A stretch of 41,385 bases of DNA from Planctomycetota bacterium (GCA_020426005.1 JAGQQW010000019.1:1-41385), one strand, 5' to 3'. Positions 17,175 through 27,794 are shown, counted from the stretch's first letter. Made by a program: numbers and translations. Notes: a model not told the origin generated them from the letters alone.

Positions 17175-18380
17175 TCAGCCGCGCACGCCGGTCAGGTGCT
17201 CGAACAAGAGCTGATCGAGCCGTTCCCACTGCAGGCCGCGGCGTGCGACCTGGTCGACATCGATCGCGAGATCGCGCAAACCTTCGGCACGCGACGTCGA
17301 CCAACCCGCCCCATCGTGCGGATCGACAGCGTCGCCTCGATTCGCGGCAAGTAGATCGAGCACTTCGGGATCGGCATCGAAGGCCTCTGCCCTCGCGGCG
17401 AGGATCTTGTAGCTGCGCATGCATCCGCGCGCGAAGTCGCGCACACCGGCCTCGTCCTCACTACGGTACGCGTGCGCGTCGAAGTGCTTCGGTCCGTCGT
17501 ATCGCGGGTACGACCCGAACTCCGCGCGCGCTGTCCCCTCGAGCAGGCGCACGAGCAAGAACGCCTGCTTCGGATCCTCGCTCGCGAACCGAAAGTCCTG
17601 GTCGTAGCGACCGACTTTCTGACTGTTGAGGTCGATGTGGAACAGCTTGTCCGCTTCGAGTGCCTGCGCGACCGCATGCGGAAAACTGAGTCCGGCCATC
17701 GTCTCGTGCGCGACTTCGGGATTGACGCCGACCATCTCCGGCATCGCGAGCGTTTCGATGAAGTGCAGCAAGTGCCCGGTCGTCGGCAGGTAGATATCTC
17801 CGCGTGGCTCGTTGGGTTTGGCCTCGAGCGCGAAGCGCATGCCGTATCCCTGCTCGACCACGTAGCCGCAGAGGAAGTCGATCGCATCGCGGAAACGTCG
17901 AATCGCATCCCTGGGGTCGCGGCACGCATCGCACTCGGTCCCTTCGCGTCCGCCCCAGAAGACGTAGATCTTCGCCCCGAGCTCGGCACCGAGATCGATC
18001 GCGCGCATGGTCTTCTGCAACGCGAACGCGCGCACCGCCGGATCGTTCGACGTGAAGGCCCCGTCCTTGAAGATCGGGTGAAAGAAGAGATTGGTCGTCG
18101 CCATCGGCACGCAGAGCCCGTGATCCTCCAGCGCCGCCCGGAAGTCGCGCACGATGCGATCGCGTTCGCTCACGGAGGAACCGAACGGCACGAGGTCGTC
18201 GTCGTGCAGGTTGACTCCATAGGCGCCACATTCGGCGAGCAGGCGCACGAGCCCGGTCGGCTCGACGGGCGGCCGCACCGCGTCCCCGAAAGGATCGCGC
18301 CCGCGGTTCCCGACCGTCCAGAGGCCGAAGGTGAACTTGTCGTCTGTCGTCGGCGCGAAGGCGGAATCGTGGTCGTCCAT
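17175..18380 (-). CDS. xylA: Xylose isomerase (class I)
   Basis: A 401-residue TIM-barrel enzyme converting D-xylose to D-xylulose. It matches the ~390-residue actinobacterial class rather than the longer class II. With this start the active site falls at a constant +5 offset from the classical numbering: His59 and Asp62 in [10 protein letters not shown], Glu186 and Lys188 in [12 protein letters not shown], Glu222 and His225 in NPEVAHETM, Asp250 in FHID, Asp260 and Asp262. All metal ligands are present. Two upstream in-frame ATGs (18407 and 18416) are possible but add only a short acidic leader. The gene is convergent with the coiled-coil protein gene and divergent from the MoxR gene; its partner xylB lies 4 kb downstream. 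Confidence 0.96.
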   Translation of the reverse strand: MDDHDSAFAPTTDDKFTFGLWTVGNRGRDPFGDAVRPPVEPTGLVRLLAECGAYGVNLHDDDLVPFGSSVSERDRIVRDFRAALEDHGLCVPMATTNLFFHPIFKDGAFTSNDPAVRAFALQKTMRAIDLGAELGAKIYVFWGGREGTECDACRDPRDAIRRFRDAIDFLCGYVVEQGYGMRFALEAKPNEPRGDIYLPTTGHLLHFIETLAMPEMVGVNPEVAHETMAGLSFPHAVAQALEADKLFHIDLNSQKVGRYDQDFRFASEDPKQAFLLVRLLEGTARAEFGSYPRYDGPKHFDAHAYRSEDEAGVRDFARGCMRSYKILAARAEAFDADPEVLDLLAANRGDAVDPHDGAGWSTSRAEGLRDLAIDVDQVARRGLQWERLDQLLFEHLTGVRG

Positions 18381-18482
18381 GCGCGAGATGCTATCTTCTG
18401 CATCCATCGAAGCCATGGTCGCGTTCGAAGCGGGCTCGTGCTCCCGGCGTGAGGGTCCGATTCGTCTCCATGGGAACCTACG

Positions 18483-19511
18483 ATGGAGCACATGGAGACG
18501 GAGAAACGCGTGCACGGCGAGCGACGAACCGATACGACAGCCGAACCATCGCGATTGGAATCGATGCATCCCGGTGACGGCGTGATCGCCGCAGCACTGG
18601 TGCGGGATCGCTGCGATGCCCTCCGGCGACACATCTTGTCGGTCGTGCACGTCGAGGCCGACGTCCTCGACCCGCTCATCGTCGCCCTACTCGCGCGAGG
18701 ACATGTCCTGCTCGAAGGGATCCCGGGCATTGGCAAGACATTGCTCGCCCGGACACTCGCCAAGTGCATCGACGGGTCCTTCTCGCGCATCCAGTTCACG
18801 AATGACTTGATGCCCTCGGACATCGTCGGTTCGGTGGTTTGGCGACCGCGCGCGGAACGCTTCGAGTTCATTCGCGGGCCGCTCTTCTCCAACCTGGTGT
18901 TGGCCGACGAAATCAATCGCACGAGTCCACGCACGTTGTCGTGTCTGCTCGAGGCGATGGAGAACGGGCGGGTTACGGTCGAAGGCAAGAGCCTCGAACT
19001 CGCGCACCCGTTCCTGGTACTGGCGACCCGCAACCCAATCGAGTTCCACGGCACGTATCCGGTGCCGGAGGCAGCACTCGATCGCTTCTTGATGCGCGTC
19101 GAGATCGGCTATCCGACCGAGGCGCACGAACTCGCACTCTATCGCGGCGAAGCGCCGGAAGACCGCCTCGACCGACTCGAGCCGGTCTTCACTGTGGACG
19201 CACTGCTCGCGATGCAGGCATCGTGCCGACAGGTGAACGTCGAGGAGAACCTCGCACGCTACGTACACCGCTTCGTCGTTGCGACTCGAGAGGACGATGG
19301 AGTCGTACTCGGTGCATCGCCGCGCGCCGCACTGGCTTGGCTGTCGGCGGCACGCGCACACGCCTTGATCGAAGGACGCGACTACGTGATTCCCGACGAT
19401 CTCAAGCAGACGGCATGCCCCGTCCTGTCGCACCGCATCTTCTTGCACGGCAGCGCGGACGCTGGCGAGTTGGTGCGCGATCTTCTCGATCGAATCTCGG
19501 TCGAACTCTGA
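18483..19511 (+). CDS. MoxR-family AAA+ ATPase
   Basis: A 342-residue cytoplasmic ATPase with Walker A GIPGIGKT (residues 79-86), Walker B LVLADEIN (138-145), then [43 protein letters not shown] (sensor region) and the C-terminal helical lid with a [19 protein letters not shown] segment typical of MoxR proteins. The first ~28 residues are not conserved in the family; a start at the ATG at 18564 is possible. It heads an operon with a DUF58 protein and a transglutaminase, the usual MoxR arrangement, in which the ATPase is thought to act as a chaperone for the DUF58 / von Willebrand-type partner. Confidence 0.94.
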   Translation: MEHMETEKRVHGERRTDTTAEPSRLESMHPGDGVIAAALVRDRCDALRRHILSVVHVEADVLDPLIVALLARGHVLLEGIPGIGKTLLARTLAKCIDGSFSRIQFTNDLMPSDIVGSVVWRPRAERFEFIRGPLFSNLVLADEINRTSPRTLSCLLEAMENGRVTVEGKSLELAHPFLVLATRNPIEFHGTYPVPEAALDRFLMRVEIGYPTEAHELALYRGEAPEDRLDRLEPVFTVDALLAMQASCRQVNVEENLARYVHRFVVATREDDGVVLGASPRAALAWLSAARAHALIEGRDYVIPDDLKQTACPVLSHRIFLHGSADAGELVRDLLDRISVEL

Positions 19512-19525
19512 AGCGAGAACGAACC

Positions 19526-20527
19526 GTGGCACGCCACGAAGGACGAATGCGCCGGCTCGTCATCAGGCCGACCCTCCTCGGGGTCAAGGCCGTGGTTTTT
19601 TGGTGTGTCATCCTCGTCGCGTGGCTCGCGACGCCGTACTCCAATCTCTTCTTCTTGTTGCTCTGCCTGCTGACCGTCCTCGCACCGCTATCGCTGGTCA
19701 TGACGATCGCGAACATGCGAGGAATCACTGCCGACGCCACGATGCATCCGGTCGTCGCAGAGAGCGAAGGCACGATGCACGTCACCGTGGAAGGCCACCA
19801 CCCGTCGTTCGGCGTCGAAGTGCGGATGCGGATCGATGGGTTCCGGAAACCATGGTCTGCTGGCTTCGCGACCGAGGCGGGGCCCGGCGATCGGATCGGG
19901 TTCCGCAGCCCCCGCCTGCCGCGCGGCATCTGGTGGATCACCGAATCGACCCTTCGCTCGACGGCGCCGTTCGGCCTGTGGTCGGCAAGTGCCGTGATCG
20001 AGGGCGCAGAACGAATCGTCGTGCATCCGATCCCGAGCGACTTGCCCGCGGTTCGCGATCGAGGCTCGCTGCTCGCGGCGCTACGCGGCGACCTGCACGC
20101 GAGCGACGGCGACTTCGCACCCGCGGGCCTGCGCGAGTATCGCGACGGCGACGAAGTTCGACACGTCGATTGGCGAGCCAGCGCGCGCAAGCCGACGCTC
20201 GTGGTCCGCGAGTGGGAGAGCGACGCGATCCACGGCATCGAAGTCAGTCTCGATCGCCGTTGCGACGAGGACGAACTCGAAGATGCGCTGTCGCTCGTGA
20301 TGGCACTGCTCATCGTCGCGCGCGAGGACAAGGAGACGTTCGCGCTCTCGTCACAAGAACTCGACGCGCGTTACGGACCCGGTCACACCCCCTACGAAGA
20401 AGCGATCGAGTGGATCGCTGCATGCACCGTCCTCGATCGATCCGAACAGGCACCGAAGAGCGTCGCGCGTGACGTCTTGCGACTACCGAATCGCATGCCG
20501 CCCCACCTTGCGAGGGGAACGCGATGA
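19526..20527 (+). CDS. DUF58 membrane-anchored protein
   Basis: About 333 residues from GTG at 19526, 14 bp after the MoxR stop; an ATG at 19547 preceded by AAGGA is an equally possible start. Two adjacent N-terminal transmembrane helices (AVVFWCVILVAWLATPYSNLF.. region) are followed by a beta-rich segment and the DUF58 signature LREYRDGDEVRHVDWRASAR with the conserved DW. A von Willebrand-like segment follows, in which an acidic stretch replaces a clear MIDAS motif. It is coupled to the transglutaminase gene by an ATGA overlap. The family acts with MoxR and transglutaminase in envelope functions that remain poorly defined. Confidence 0.92.
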   Translation: MARHEGRMRRLVIRPTLLGVKAVVFWCVILVAWLATPYSNLFFLLLCLLTVLAPLSLVMTIANMRGITADATMHPVVAESEGTMHVTVEGHHPSFGVEVRMRIDGFRKPWSAGFATEAGPGDRIGFRSPRLPRGIWWITESTLRSTAPFGLWSASAVIEGAERIVVHPIPSDLPAVRDRGSLLAALRGDLHASDGDFAPAGLREYRDGDEVRHVDWRASARKPTLVVREWESDAIHGIEVSLDRRCDEDELEDALSLVMALLIVAREDKETFALSSQELDARYGPGHTPYEEAIEWIAACTVLDRSEQAPKSVARDVLRLPNRMPPHLARGTR

Positions 20528-22476
20528 ACCCGGTCGTGCGATTCGCCCTTCAGCTCCTCGTCTTGACGAACCTCGCGTTCGTCTCGATCACGCATGTCGT
20601 CGATCCCGAGTGGCTCGTCATCTTCTTCGCGTTGACCGGCGCAGCACTGTCGCTGTCGATGTTCGCGGACAGGCTCTGGTTCCGCGTGATGTGGAATGGC
20701 GGTCTCTTCGTCATCTTCACGATCCTCGTCAATGACGCGACGAAGACCGGCGTCGAGCACATGCTCGAAGACGGCCTGATCCTCGCGACGTTCTGCCAAG
20801 TCCATCTACTCAACAACCTCGGGAAGCGGCAAAGCCCGGACTTGCTGTTCTTCAACAGCTTCCTGATCGCGCTCGTCACTTGCTTCTTCTCGAGTGATGT
20901 CGCGTATTTGCTCGTCTTCGTACCGTGGGTCTTCTGTCAACTGGCGGCCATGAATCTCGCGACGATCGTTCGCGATGATCGCAGCCTGACTTGGAAGCAA
21001 TCCCGCACGCTGGCGCGGCAAACGATCACTCGAACGATCCTCACACTCGGCCTGACCGGGATCGCATTCGTGTTCGTACCTCGTGATTTCTCTCGTGAAG
21101 GCTTCGCCACGAAGTATTTGCAGCGCGATGCGGAGGACGGCGTCGTCGGCTTCAGCGAAGAGGTTCGGCTCGGAGCGATTTCGGCAGCACGCAACGATCG
21201 CATCGTCGCGTGGATCGAGCGTCGAACGGGATCGACCCCGGTTTCGGGCTACTTGCGCGGCGCGACACTGACGACCCTCCGCGGGAACCGCTGGACGTTC
21301 GAGGACGGATCCGACGAAACGCTGCTCCAAGCTTGGACAGGTCGCTTCGTTCGTCGCGGCGGAGAGTTTCGGATCGAACCGAGGCGGCAGGCGACATCCA
21401 GCTTGACGATACGCATCCTCGATCAAGGCATGCGCCGCTTGTTGCTACCGACCGGCACGACGTCTTTGGTCGCTGGACAAGGCCTCACGCTCGACGAAAT
21501 CGACGTGCATGGCGATCTGACGGCTTCGCTCATCAGGTCGCCGTTGCGGATCGCCGAACCGGAGTACACGGTCTCGGTAGGTCTAGAACGCGCTGCCGGT
21601 ACGCAGCTGTCAACGGGCCCGATCAGGCGTGCGCACTTGCAGCGCTACTTGACGCTCCCGGGTGGACGTATCCGATCGAAGACAGGAACGCTCGTCGCCG
21701 AACTGATGCGTGACGTCGGTGCAACTCGGTTCGAAACGCAGCGCGAAGAAGTCGTCTCGTTGACGTCGGCGCTGTCGCGCCGTCGAACCTACGCGCTGCC
21801 GGGCGAGTCTGGCGCAGCGCGCAATCTCGAGGACTTCCTCGACGGCGCGTCTGGCCATTGCGAGTACTTCGCGAGTGCGTTGATTCTCGCCTTGCGCTCG
21901 CGTGGAGTCCCGTGCCGCATGGTGACCGGGTTCCACGTGACGGACGTCGGCGTCGACCGGGTCGACGTGCGATCCCGAGACGCGCATGCCTGGGTCGAAG
22001 TGTTCGATTCCGAAGACGGCTGGTACACGGCCGACCCGACGCCTTCGATCCTCGATGACGGGAACTCTCAGAGCGAAGGACTCTTCGCGAGCATCACTGG
22101 CGGCCTCGAAGGGTTCTGGAAGTCCATCACGTCGATGAGTGCGGATGGACGCATCGCGGCAATCGACTGGTTGTTGGGGTTCGGCATCTTCGTCGTGAGT
22201 TTGCCGGTCACACATCCCGTCTTCTTTGCCCTACTCGTGATGCTCGCCGTGGCGTGGCTCCTGGTTCGCCGCAGCGGACGGAGAGGCCAGGATTCGGCGA
22301 TTCGCGACTACGAACTCGCAGTTCGGCGGACGGGCCTCGTTCGCGGCGAGTCCGAGTCACCGCGCGAGTTTCTGCAAAGGGCGCAGAAGGAACCCCTCGA
22401 CGCTTCCCTGCTCGAAAGCCTGCGGGCAGCCACGACGATGCACGAACGGCGGAGATACGCGGGTTCACGATTCTGA
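20524..22476 (+). CDS. TgpA-like membrane transglutaminase
   Basis: A 650-residue membrane protein whose start overlaps the DUF58 stop (ATGA). The N-terminal ~190 residues hold about six to seven transmembrane helices (DUF3488-type). The central extracytoplasmic transglutaminase-like core has the Cys-His-Asp triad: GHCEYFASALILALRSRG (Cys446), DAHAWVEVFD (His488) and TADPTPS (Asp504). One more helix follows near residues 545-580, then a cytoplasmic DUF4129-like tail with ESPREFLQRA. In this family the enzyme works at the outer face of the inner membrane, on proteins or peptidoglycan-linked peptides; the substrate is unknown. Last gene of the MoxR/DUF58 operon, 21 bp before the esterase. Confidence 0.94.
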   Translation: MNPVVRFALQLLVLTNLAFVSITHVVDPEWLVIFFALTGAALSLSMFADRLWFRVMWNGGLFVIFTILVNDATKTGVEHMLEDGLILATFCQVHLLNNLGKRQSPDLLFFNSFLIALVTCFFSSDVAYLLVFVPWVFCQLAAMNLATIVRDDRSLTWKQSRTLARQTITRTILTLGLTGIAFVFVPRDFSREGFATKYLQRDAEDGVVGFSEEVRLGAISAARNDRIVAWIERRTGSTPVSGYLRGATLTTLRGNRWTFEDGSDETLLQAWTGRFVRRGGEFRIEPRRQATSSLTIRILDQGMRRLLLPTGTTSLVAGQGLTLDEIDVHGDLTASLIRSPLRIAEPEYTVSVGLERAAGTQLSTGPIRRAHLQRYLTLPGGRIRSKTGTLVAELMRDVGATRFETQREEVVSLTSALSRRRTYALPGESGAARNLEDFLDGASGHCEYFASALILALRSRGVPCRMVTGFHVTDVGVDRVDVRSRDAHAWVEVFDSEDGWYTADPTPSILDDGNSQSEGLFASITGGLEGFWKSITSMSADGRIAAIDWLLGFGIFVVSLPVTHPVFFALLVMLAVAWLLVRRSGRRGQDSAIRDYELAVRRTGLVRGESESPREFLQRAQKEPLDASLLESLRAATTMHERRRYAGSRF

Positions 22477-22497
22477 CATCGCGTGCATGATGTGCGC

Positions 22498-24042
22498 ATG
22501 ACGAGACTGCACCTCGCGACCTTGCTCGCTGTCTGCCCCCTCATCACCGCCCCACTGAAGGCGGATGTGAAACTCCCTGCGCTCTTCTCCGACTCGATGG
22601 TCGTCCAGCGCGACATGGCCGTTCCCGTGTGGGGAACGGCGGACGCGGACGAAGAGATCACGGTGTCGTTCGCGCGGCAGCAAGTCATCACGAAAGCAGG
22701 TGCGGATGGGAAGTGGCGCATCGATCTCACGCCGATCACGAAAGTCGGCGGGCCGCACGTCCTGCGCGTGAAGGGCAAGAACCTCATCGAGATCAAGGAC
22801 GTTCTCGTCGGCGAGGTGTGGATCTGCTCCGGACAATCCAACATGGAATGGAGAGTTCGCCAGGCTGCGGACGCGAAGAACGAAATCGCGGCGGCGAAGT
22901 ACCCCAAGATCCGACTCTTCGTGGTGCCGAACGATGCGTCGCCCGAAGCCAAGAACGACATCGAGGCTCGATGGACACGCTGCACACCGGACTCCGTGAA
23001 GGACTTCTCCGCCGTCGGATACGCGTTCGGCCGCTTCCTTCACGAGAACCTCCACTCGGGACTCTCGCGCATGCCGATCGGACTCATCGACACGACATGG
23101 GGTGGCACACCGGCAGAGGCTTGGATGCCACCGGAGGACCTTGCGGACAATGCGGTACTGACCCCCATCCTCGATCGTTGGAATTCGATCCTCGAGGGCT
23201 GGCCGGCAGCCCAAACGAAGTACGAAGCTGCACTCGCAGAGTGGAAACGAAAGCGCGAGGAAGGAGTCAACGCCGGCAATCGGCCACGCATGCCACTCGG
23301 CGCGACGCACCAACATCGACCAGGCAATCTCTGGCGAGGCATGGTGCACCCTCTCGTGCCGTTCGCGTTCCGAGGCGCCATTTGGTACCAAGGCGAAACC
23401 AATGCCTCGCGGGCCGAACAGTACGGCACCCTGTTCCCGCGCATGATCGAGTCGTGGCGTGCTGCATGGGGGCGCGACTTCCCCTTCTACTGGGTCCAGC
23501 TCGCCAACTTCGACACCAACCTCGACCCCCGCGCATGGGCAGAACTGCGCGAATCACAGTCGATGACCAAGCGGCTGCCGAATACCGGACAGGCAATCAC
23601 GATCGACATCGGCACGAGCAAGAACATCCACCCGGGCAACAAGCGCGAAGTCGGGCGGCGGCTCGCACTCCTCGCGCGACGCGACCTCTACGGTGAAGGC
23701 GATCTCGATGCCGAAGGGCCGGTGTTCGAGAGCTTCACGAGGGACGGCAACGCGATCGTGGCCGAGTTTTCCCACGCGGAGGAAGGCGTCGAACTCCGAC
23801 TGGACGCCGCCGATTCGAGGCCTGCATTCGAACTCGCCGAAGGCGATGGCGAGTTCGTGCCAGCGAAGGCGAAGATCGTTGCGGGCAAGCTCCGAGTCGA
23901 AGCCGAAGGGCTCCAAGCGCCAACGGCCATCCGCTACGCGTGGGTCGACGACCCGGCGGCCGTGCTCTTCGACAAGAACGGGCTACCGGCGACGCCGTTT
24001 CGTTCGGACGACCGGCCGCGCGTCACGCATGACAAGCGGTGA
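22498..24042 (+). CDS. Sialate O-acetylesterase-like SGNH hydrolase
   Basis: A 514-residue exported esterase. The ATG at 22498 gives a clean signal peptide (LATLLAVCPLITAPLKA); a GTG five codons upstream is less likely. After an N-terminal beta domain (VKLPALFSDSMVVQRDMAVPVWG, the usual opening of this family) comes GEVWICSGQSNMEW with the nucleophile Ser114, then AIWYQGETN and finally DIGTSKNIHPGNK with His378 completing the triad. The C-terminal part is another beta domain. The family removes acetyl groups from sialic acid or plant and algal polysaccharides in the periplasm. It follows the transglutaminase by 21 bp but is functionally separate; acetylated xylan would fit with xylAB in the window, as inference only. 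Confidence 0.93.
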   Translation: MTRLHLATLLAVCPLITAPLKADVKLPALFSDSMVVQRDMAVPVWGTADADEEITVSFARQQVITKAGADGKWRIDLTPITKVGGPHVLRVKGKNLIEIKDVLVGEVWICSGQSNMEWRVRQAADAKNEIAAAKYPKIRLFVVPNDASPEAKNDIEARWTRCTPDSVKDFSAVGYAFGRFLHENLHSGLSRMPIGLIDTTWGGTPAEAWMPPEDLADNAVLTPILDRWNSILEGWPAAQTKYEAALAEWKRKREEGVNAGNRPRMPLGATHQHRPGNLWRGMVHPLVPFAFRGAIWYQGETNASRAEQYGTLFPRMIESWRAAWGRDFPFYWVQLANFDTNLDPRAWAELRESQSMTKRLPNTGQAITIDIGTSKNIHPGNKREVGRRLALLARRDLYGEGDLDAEGPVFESFTRDGNAIVAEFSHAEEGVELRLDAADSRPAFELAEGDGEFVPAKAKIVAGKLRVEAEGLQAPTAIRYAWVDDPAAVLFDKNGLPATPFRSDDRPRVTHDKR

Positions 24043-24068
24043 TCCGTTGGCGGTTTCTGGCATCCGGT

Positions 24069-26624
24069 TCAGAAGTCGCCAATGAGTCCCTTGCCCGCGT
24101 TCGAGGCAACCAGTCCGAACGCGTTGACCGGCTCGACGACCAAGAACTGGTTGTAGAAGCGCAGGCCGACCAGCGCAGGACTCGCTGGAACCACGAGGGA
24201 GATCGACGCGGTGCCGGTAGCCGAAGTTGCCGCGCCCAGCATCACGTCGCCCGACGCGAGGAGTTTGCACGTACCGGCATACGCGAAAGGCAACGGGATG
24301 GGTCCCCACATGGTGTCGGAGAAGCCCAGCAAGAAGATCGCTGGCACATTCGCTCGCGCGGACGCCAGATCGACGCTCATCGACTTGCCGAGAACGGGCG
24401 TGTCGTTGCTGGATAGCGAAGGCACCAACTGGCCGTTGTCACTGTGGAGACGGTATTGCCACTTGACAGCATTGCCGAAAACCCAAGAACCGTTCTGGTA
24501 CTCGTAGTGGAGGAGATCTTTGCCCGACGGCGCAACGGGCAGATTGAGTTTGTCTGCGTTGTCGATCGTCACGTAGAAGAGGGAGTTGGCAAAAATACGG
24601 ATCAGCGGGCTGAACCGGACGCTGTAGACACCCGCTGACGTTCCCACGTTGACGGTCGCGCTTCCGAGGACGCTGCCCGGCACACCGCCCACTCCATTGC
24701 TATCGCGCAGTCGAACAGTGACGGTCTGCGGCGACGACTTCGCACTCATGTAGAAATCGACACCGCAGACATTGATGGTCGGGTGGCCGAACTCGAGGAT
24801 TCCGATCTCGGTTGCGGAAGTCGACTGCGCGGCGAGGCTCTGCGACCAGTTGTACGACTGCAAGAGCGAACATCCCTGTGATGCGCCCGCGCAACCGGCG
24901 CCATACGTCGCGTATTCGGATCGCAGGGGCGGAGCGGCGGCCTCGGTGAAGGCCCATCCGAAGTCCTGCTTGTTGTTCTCGATCGTGACCCCGGACACTC
25001 GAACGAGAACGGTTCCCGTCGCGGGAGCTTGGAACGTGATGACTTCGTAGAGATTACGAGGGGTCTTCGAAGAGGCAATCACCGTCGAACCCTGCAGCAC
25101 CTCGACATCGAGGTTCGACCACGCGGTCGACGTCATGATCTGACGCATCCACGTCGCCGCGGTACGGTAGGTCTTGCCGGCCTGCACCGAGAACGAACGC
25201 TGCCACATCGTGTTGGTCGAGTCCACGCTGCCGCGCCCCCAGCCGGACGCATTCTGCGCGAGCGTCAGTGCAGTGTCGCAACCGAGCAGTCCCATGCCAT
25301 ACGAATTGCGGTCGCGCGTCGCGTTCTTCGAACTGATGTCACGCGCAGTCGCGAGAAGAATCGCCTTGGTTTCTTCGGCCGTCAATGAAGGCACGGCTCC
25401 GAGCAGCAATGCCGCCGCACCGCTGACGCTCGCCGATGCGACGGAGGTTCCGCTCGGGTAGCCATAGATGCCGGTCTCGTCGTCGATCTTCGGCGCGATG
25501 ATCCCATGGCTACACGCCGCCATGTCGGGGTAGTAGCGCAATGCGTCCCCCGTGATTGGGCCGACGCCCGAGAAGCTCGTCACGGTGTGACTCGTCGGCG
25601 TCACCGCACCGACCGCGATGCCGTTCGCACACGATGGACTCCGTGTCGTCGATGTCGCGTTTCCAGCACCGCAGACGACCAGGATGTTGCCAACGAGCGA
25701 ACACTGATCCGATGCCTGCTGCGTCATGTCCAGAGGATCCGGGAATCCCTGATAGCCGACATGAGCGATCTGGATTCCATACTTGGTGGCATCGGCAAGG
25801 ACCGTCTGGAAACCGAGGATCAGTCTCGAGTTCGTCGTGTTGCCATTGCTGAACTCGGCGATGCAATACCCGACGATGTCAGCTTGCGGTGCGTGACCGT
25901 TGTCCGCGTTCGCGTTGCTCCACTTGCCTCCAGCGGCGGCACCGACGATCGCGGTCCCGTGCGGATCCGAGTTGTCTGCAGGTTGCAAACCGATCTGCAC
26001 GTTGGCGAGCAGGCGCAGTCGCTTCGTCAAGTCACCCTCTTCGTAGAAGATCTGGTGCGGACGCCCCTTGGACCCGCTGTTCGAATCGAAGCCGGTATCC
26101 ATGAACGCGATGGTCGCGCCTTTGCCCTTGAAGCCGAGCGCATTGACAGCGTCCGAGTTGTGGTTGGCACCGTTCGTGATCGTCTTGATCGTTGGCACGA
26201 GGGCGCGATCGGGTGTCAGGCGTAGGACACCTTCGAGGGCTCGCACCTCGTCGATGCGATCGAATGGAATCTCGATCGACGCCCCACTGACGATCCAGTA
26301 GTTGTCGGCAACCCGTCCCCCGAGTCGCTCGATCGCTACCACGAAGTTTGCACGATCGCGAGCCGTCGCACGCTCGTACGATTCGACGATTGCTTGCACA
26401 TCCGCGACGGAAGCTCGGCGCTCGCGCGCGGCGCGAAGAATGGACAGGTCGACCGACGATGAGTCGAACTCGACGAGCCACTTCTCGTTTCCAACCCCGG
26501 ACGTGGCCGGCAAGCCGTGCTCGTCGACTGGCAGGTGCCGAGGATCGTGAGCTCCTGCAACCTGCGCATGGCCGCAGACCGAGAGAAGCATCGTGCAAAT
26601 ACTCGCAAGAACCGTGTGTTGCAT
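24069..26624 (-). CDS. Secreted subtilisin-like (S8) peptidase, copy 1
   Basis: An 851-residue exported protease. The signal peptide (VLASICTMLLSVCGHAQ) is preceded by AGGAAG, which fixes the ATG at 26624. Residues ~45-150 resemble an inhibitor-I9 propeptide. The S8 domain spans about 160-460 with Asp176 (FMDTGFDSNSG), His222 (PHGTAIVG), oxyanion Asn322 (GAGN) and Ser394 (GTSVASASVSGAA). A beta-sandwich follows (WQRSFSVQAGKTYRTAATW), then a Cys-containing jelly roll (YGAGCAGASQGC), and a C-terminal module ending LRFYNQFLVVEPVNAFGLVASNAGKG. It is the most diverged of the three complete copies and has Ala-Ser where most relatives have Pro after the catalytic Ser. Divergent from the methyltransferase. 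Confidence 0.94.
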   Translation of the reverse strand: MQHTVLASICTMLLSVCGHAQVAGAHDPRHLPVDEHGLPATSGVGNEKWLVEFDSSSVDLSILRAARERRASVADVQAIVESYERATARDRANFVVAIERLGGRVADNYWIVSGASIEIPFDRIDEVRALEGVLRLTPDRALVPTIKTITNGANHNSDAVNALGFKGKGATIAFMDTGFDSNSGSKGRPHQIFYEEGDLTKRLRLLANVQIGLQPADNSDPHGTAIVGAAAGGKWSNANADNGHAPQADIVGYCIAEFSNGNTTNSRLILGFQTVLADATKYGIQIAHVGYQGFPDPLDMTQQASDQCSLVGNILVVCGAGNATSTTRSPSCANGIAVGAVTPTSHTVTSFSGVGPITGDALRYYPDMAACSHGIIAPKIDDETGIYGYPSGTSVASASVSGAAALLLGAVPSLTAEETKAILLATARDISSKNATRDRNSYGMGLLGCDTALTLAQNASGWGRGSVDSTNTMWQRSFSVQAGKTYRTAATWMRQIMTSTAWSNLDVEVLQGSTVIASSKTPRNLYEVITFQAPATGTVLVRVSGVTIENNKQDFGWAFTEAAAPPLRSEYATYGAGCAGASQGCSLLQSYNWSQSLAAQSTSATEIGILEFGHPTINVCGVDFYMSAKSSPQTVTVRLRDSNGVGGVPGSVLGSATVNVGTSAGVYSVRFSPLIRIFANSLFYVTIDNADKLNLPVAPSGKDLLHYEYQNGSWVFGNAVKWQYRLHSDNGQLVPSLSSNDTPVLGKSMSVDLASARANVPAIFLLGFSDTMWGPIPLPFAYAGTCKLLASGDVMLGAATSATGTASISLVVPASPALVGLRFYNQFLVVEPVNAFGLVASNAGKGLIGDF

Positions 26625-26833
26625 ATTCGTCTTCCTGTATGCGAAAGCGGTGACATCGCGCCCATTGTCCCAGGCGTCCGCAAGCCACTGCACCGGAAGC
26701 GAAAACCTCGGAAAAACGTAGCACGGATCCGCCCCGCACTTCGGTCGCTGCGGCACCGTTCGAGGGCACGCAGGCTCCGGCGCATGCTCGAGACTCCACT
26801 CGGAGCGCGCATCGTGCCGATAAGGACCTTGAG

Positions 26834-27763
26834 ATGGTGGATTCGAGCACACACGATTCGAACGTCACGACGATCGACCCTCCCGAGGCGATCTCCTCGT
26901 CTTCCACGGCGGATCGCAGCTCGAGCACGGGCCCGAGGTCCGACCCGCCGCTGGCGTCGATCACGGAAGCTCCCACACAGAAGTGGAAGCCGATGCCGCG
27001 CTACGTGCTTCGCAAGCGCAACTTGCTTCATCACGTGCGCAAAGTCTTGCCGGAGCTCGAGACCTTCGTCGACATCGGTTGCGGTGCCGGTGACCTCGCA
27101 TGCTCACTGGCCGAACTCGGCTTGCGCGGCGTCGGATACGACTTCTCGCCTGACGCGATCCGCACCGCGAACGCGATCCGCGAGGAGCGGAAGCTCGGCG
27201 AAGAGCAGGTCCGCTTCGTCCAAAGCGACACGACCCTCGACGAGATGGACGAACGGTTCGATCTCGTCGTCTGTAACGAAGTTCTCGAACACATCGAAGA
27301 CGATCGTGCGGCGTTCGCGAACCTCGTGCGTCTCGCGAAGAAGTACCTCATCGTCTCCGTGCCCGCGAAGAAGAAGCTGTTCAGCGCGAGTGACGAACTC
27401 GCCGGGCACTATCGACGCTACGACCGGCCCGACCTGCGTGATCTCGTCTCGCATCCGGACGTGCGAGTCCGACACATCGTCAGCTACGGGTATCCCTTCA
27501 TCTACGCTGCGCGCTACTTCCGAGAGCGGTTGGCGAGAAAGCAGATCGCAGCAACACGCAGCGATGAAGAAATGGCCGCCTTGACGAAGCAGAGCGGGAT
27601 CCACAGCAGCCACCTTCCAGGCCGACTCGCGCGCATCGTGCAGCGCATCGACGCGACGATCGGACTCGAAGCATTGATGGCGCCGCCGTACCACATCAGT
27701 CGGCTGTTCAACCGATGCGATCTGTCCGAGGGCTACCTCGTCGTCTTGCAGATCACGAAGTGA
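26834..27763 (+). CDS. Class I SAM-dependent methyltransferase
   Basis: A 309-residue cytoplasmic methyltransferase. After a ~50-residue Ser/Thr/Pro-rich leader, motif I is VDIGCGAGDLA (around residues 77-87), followed by GVGYDFSPDAI and FDLVVCNEVLEHIEDD (motif IV-like), placing it with the Methyltransf_11/UbiG-type group. The C-terminal part contains HYRRYDRPDLRDLV, seen in methyltransferases that work beside glycosyltransferases. The substrate is unknown. It is convergent with S8 copy 2; a truncated second copy lies between S8 copies 2 and 3 (30532-30741). Confidence 0.88.
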   Translation: MVDSSTHDSNVTTIDPPEAISSSSTADRSSSTGPRSDPPLASITEAPTQKWKPMPRYVLRKRNLLHHVRKVLPELETFVDIGCGAGDLACSLAELGLRGVGYDFSPDAIRTANAIREERKLGEEQVRFVQSDTTLDEMDERFDLVVCNEVLEHIEDDRAAFANLVRLAKKYLIVSVPAKKKLFSASDELAGHYRRYDRPDLRDLVSHPDVRVRHIVSYGYPFIYAARYFRERLARKQIAATRSDEEMAALTKQSGIHSSHLPGRLARIVQRIDATIGLEALMAPPYHISRLFNRCDLSEGYLVVLQITK

Positions 27764-27794
27764 CGCGCGCCGTGACTGGTGACATCGCGGCCAC

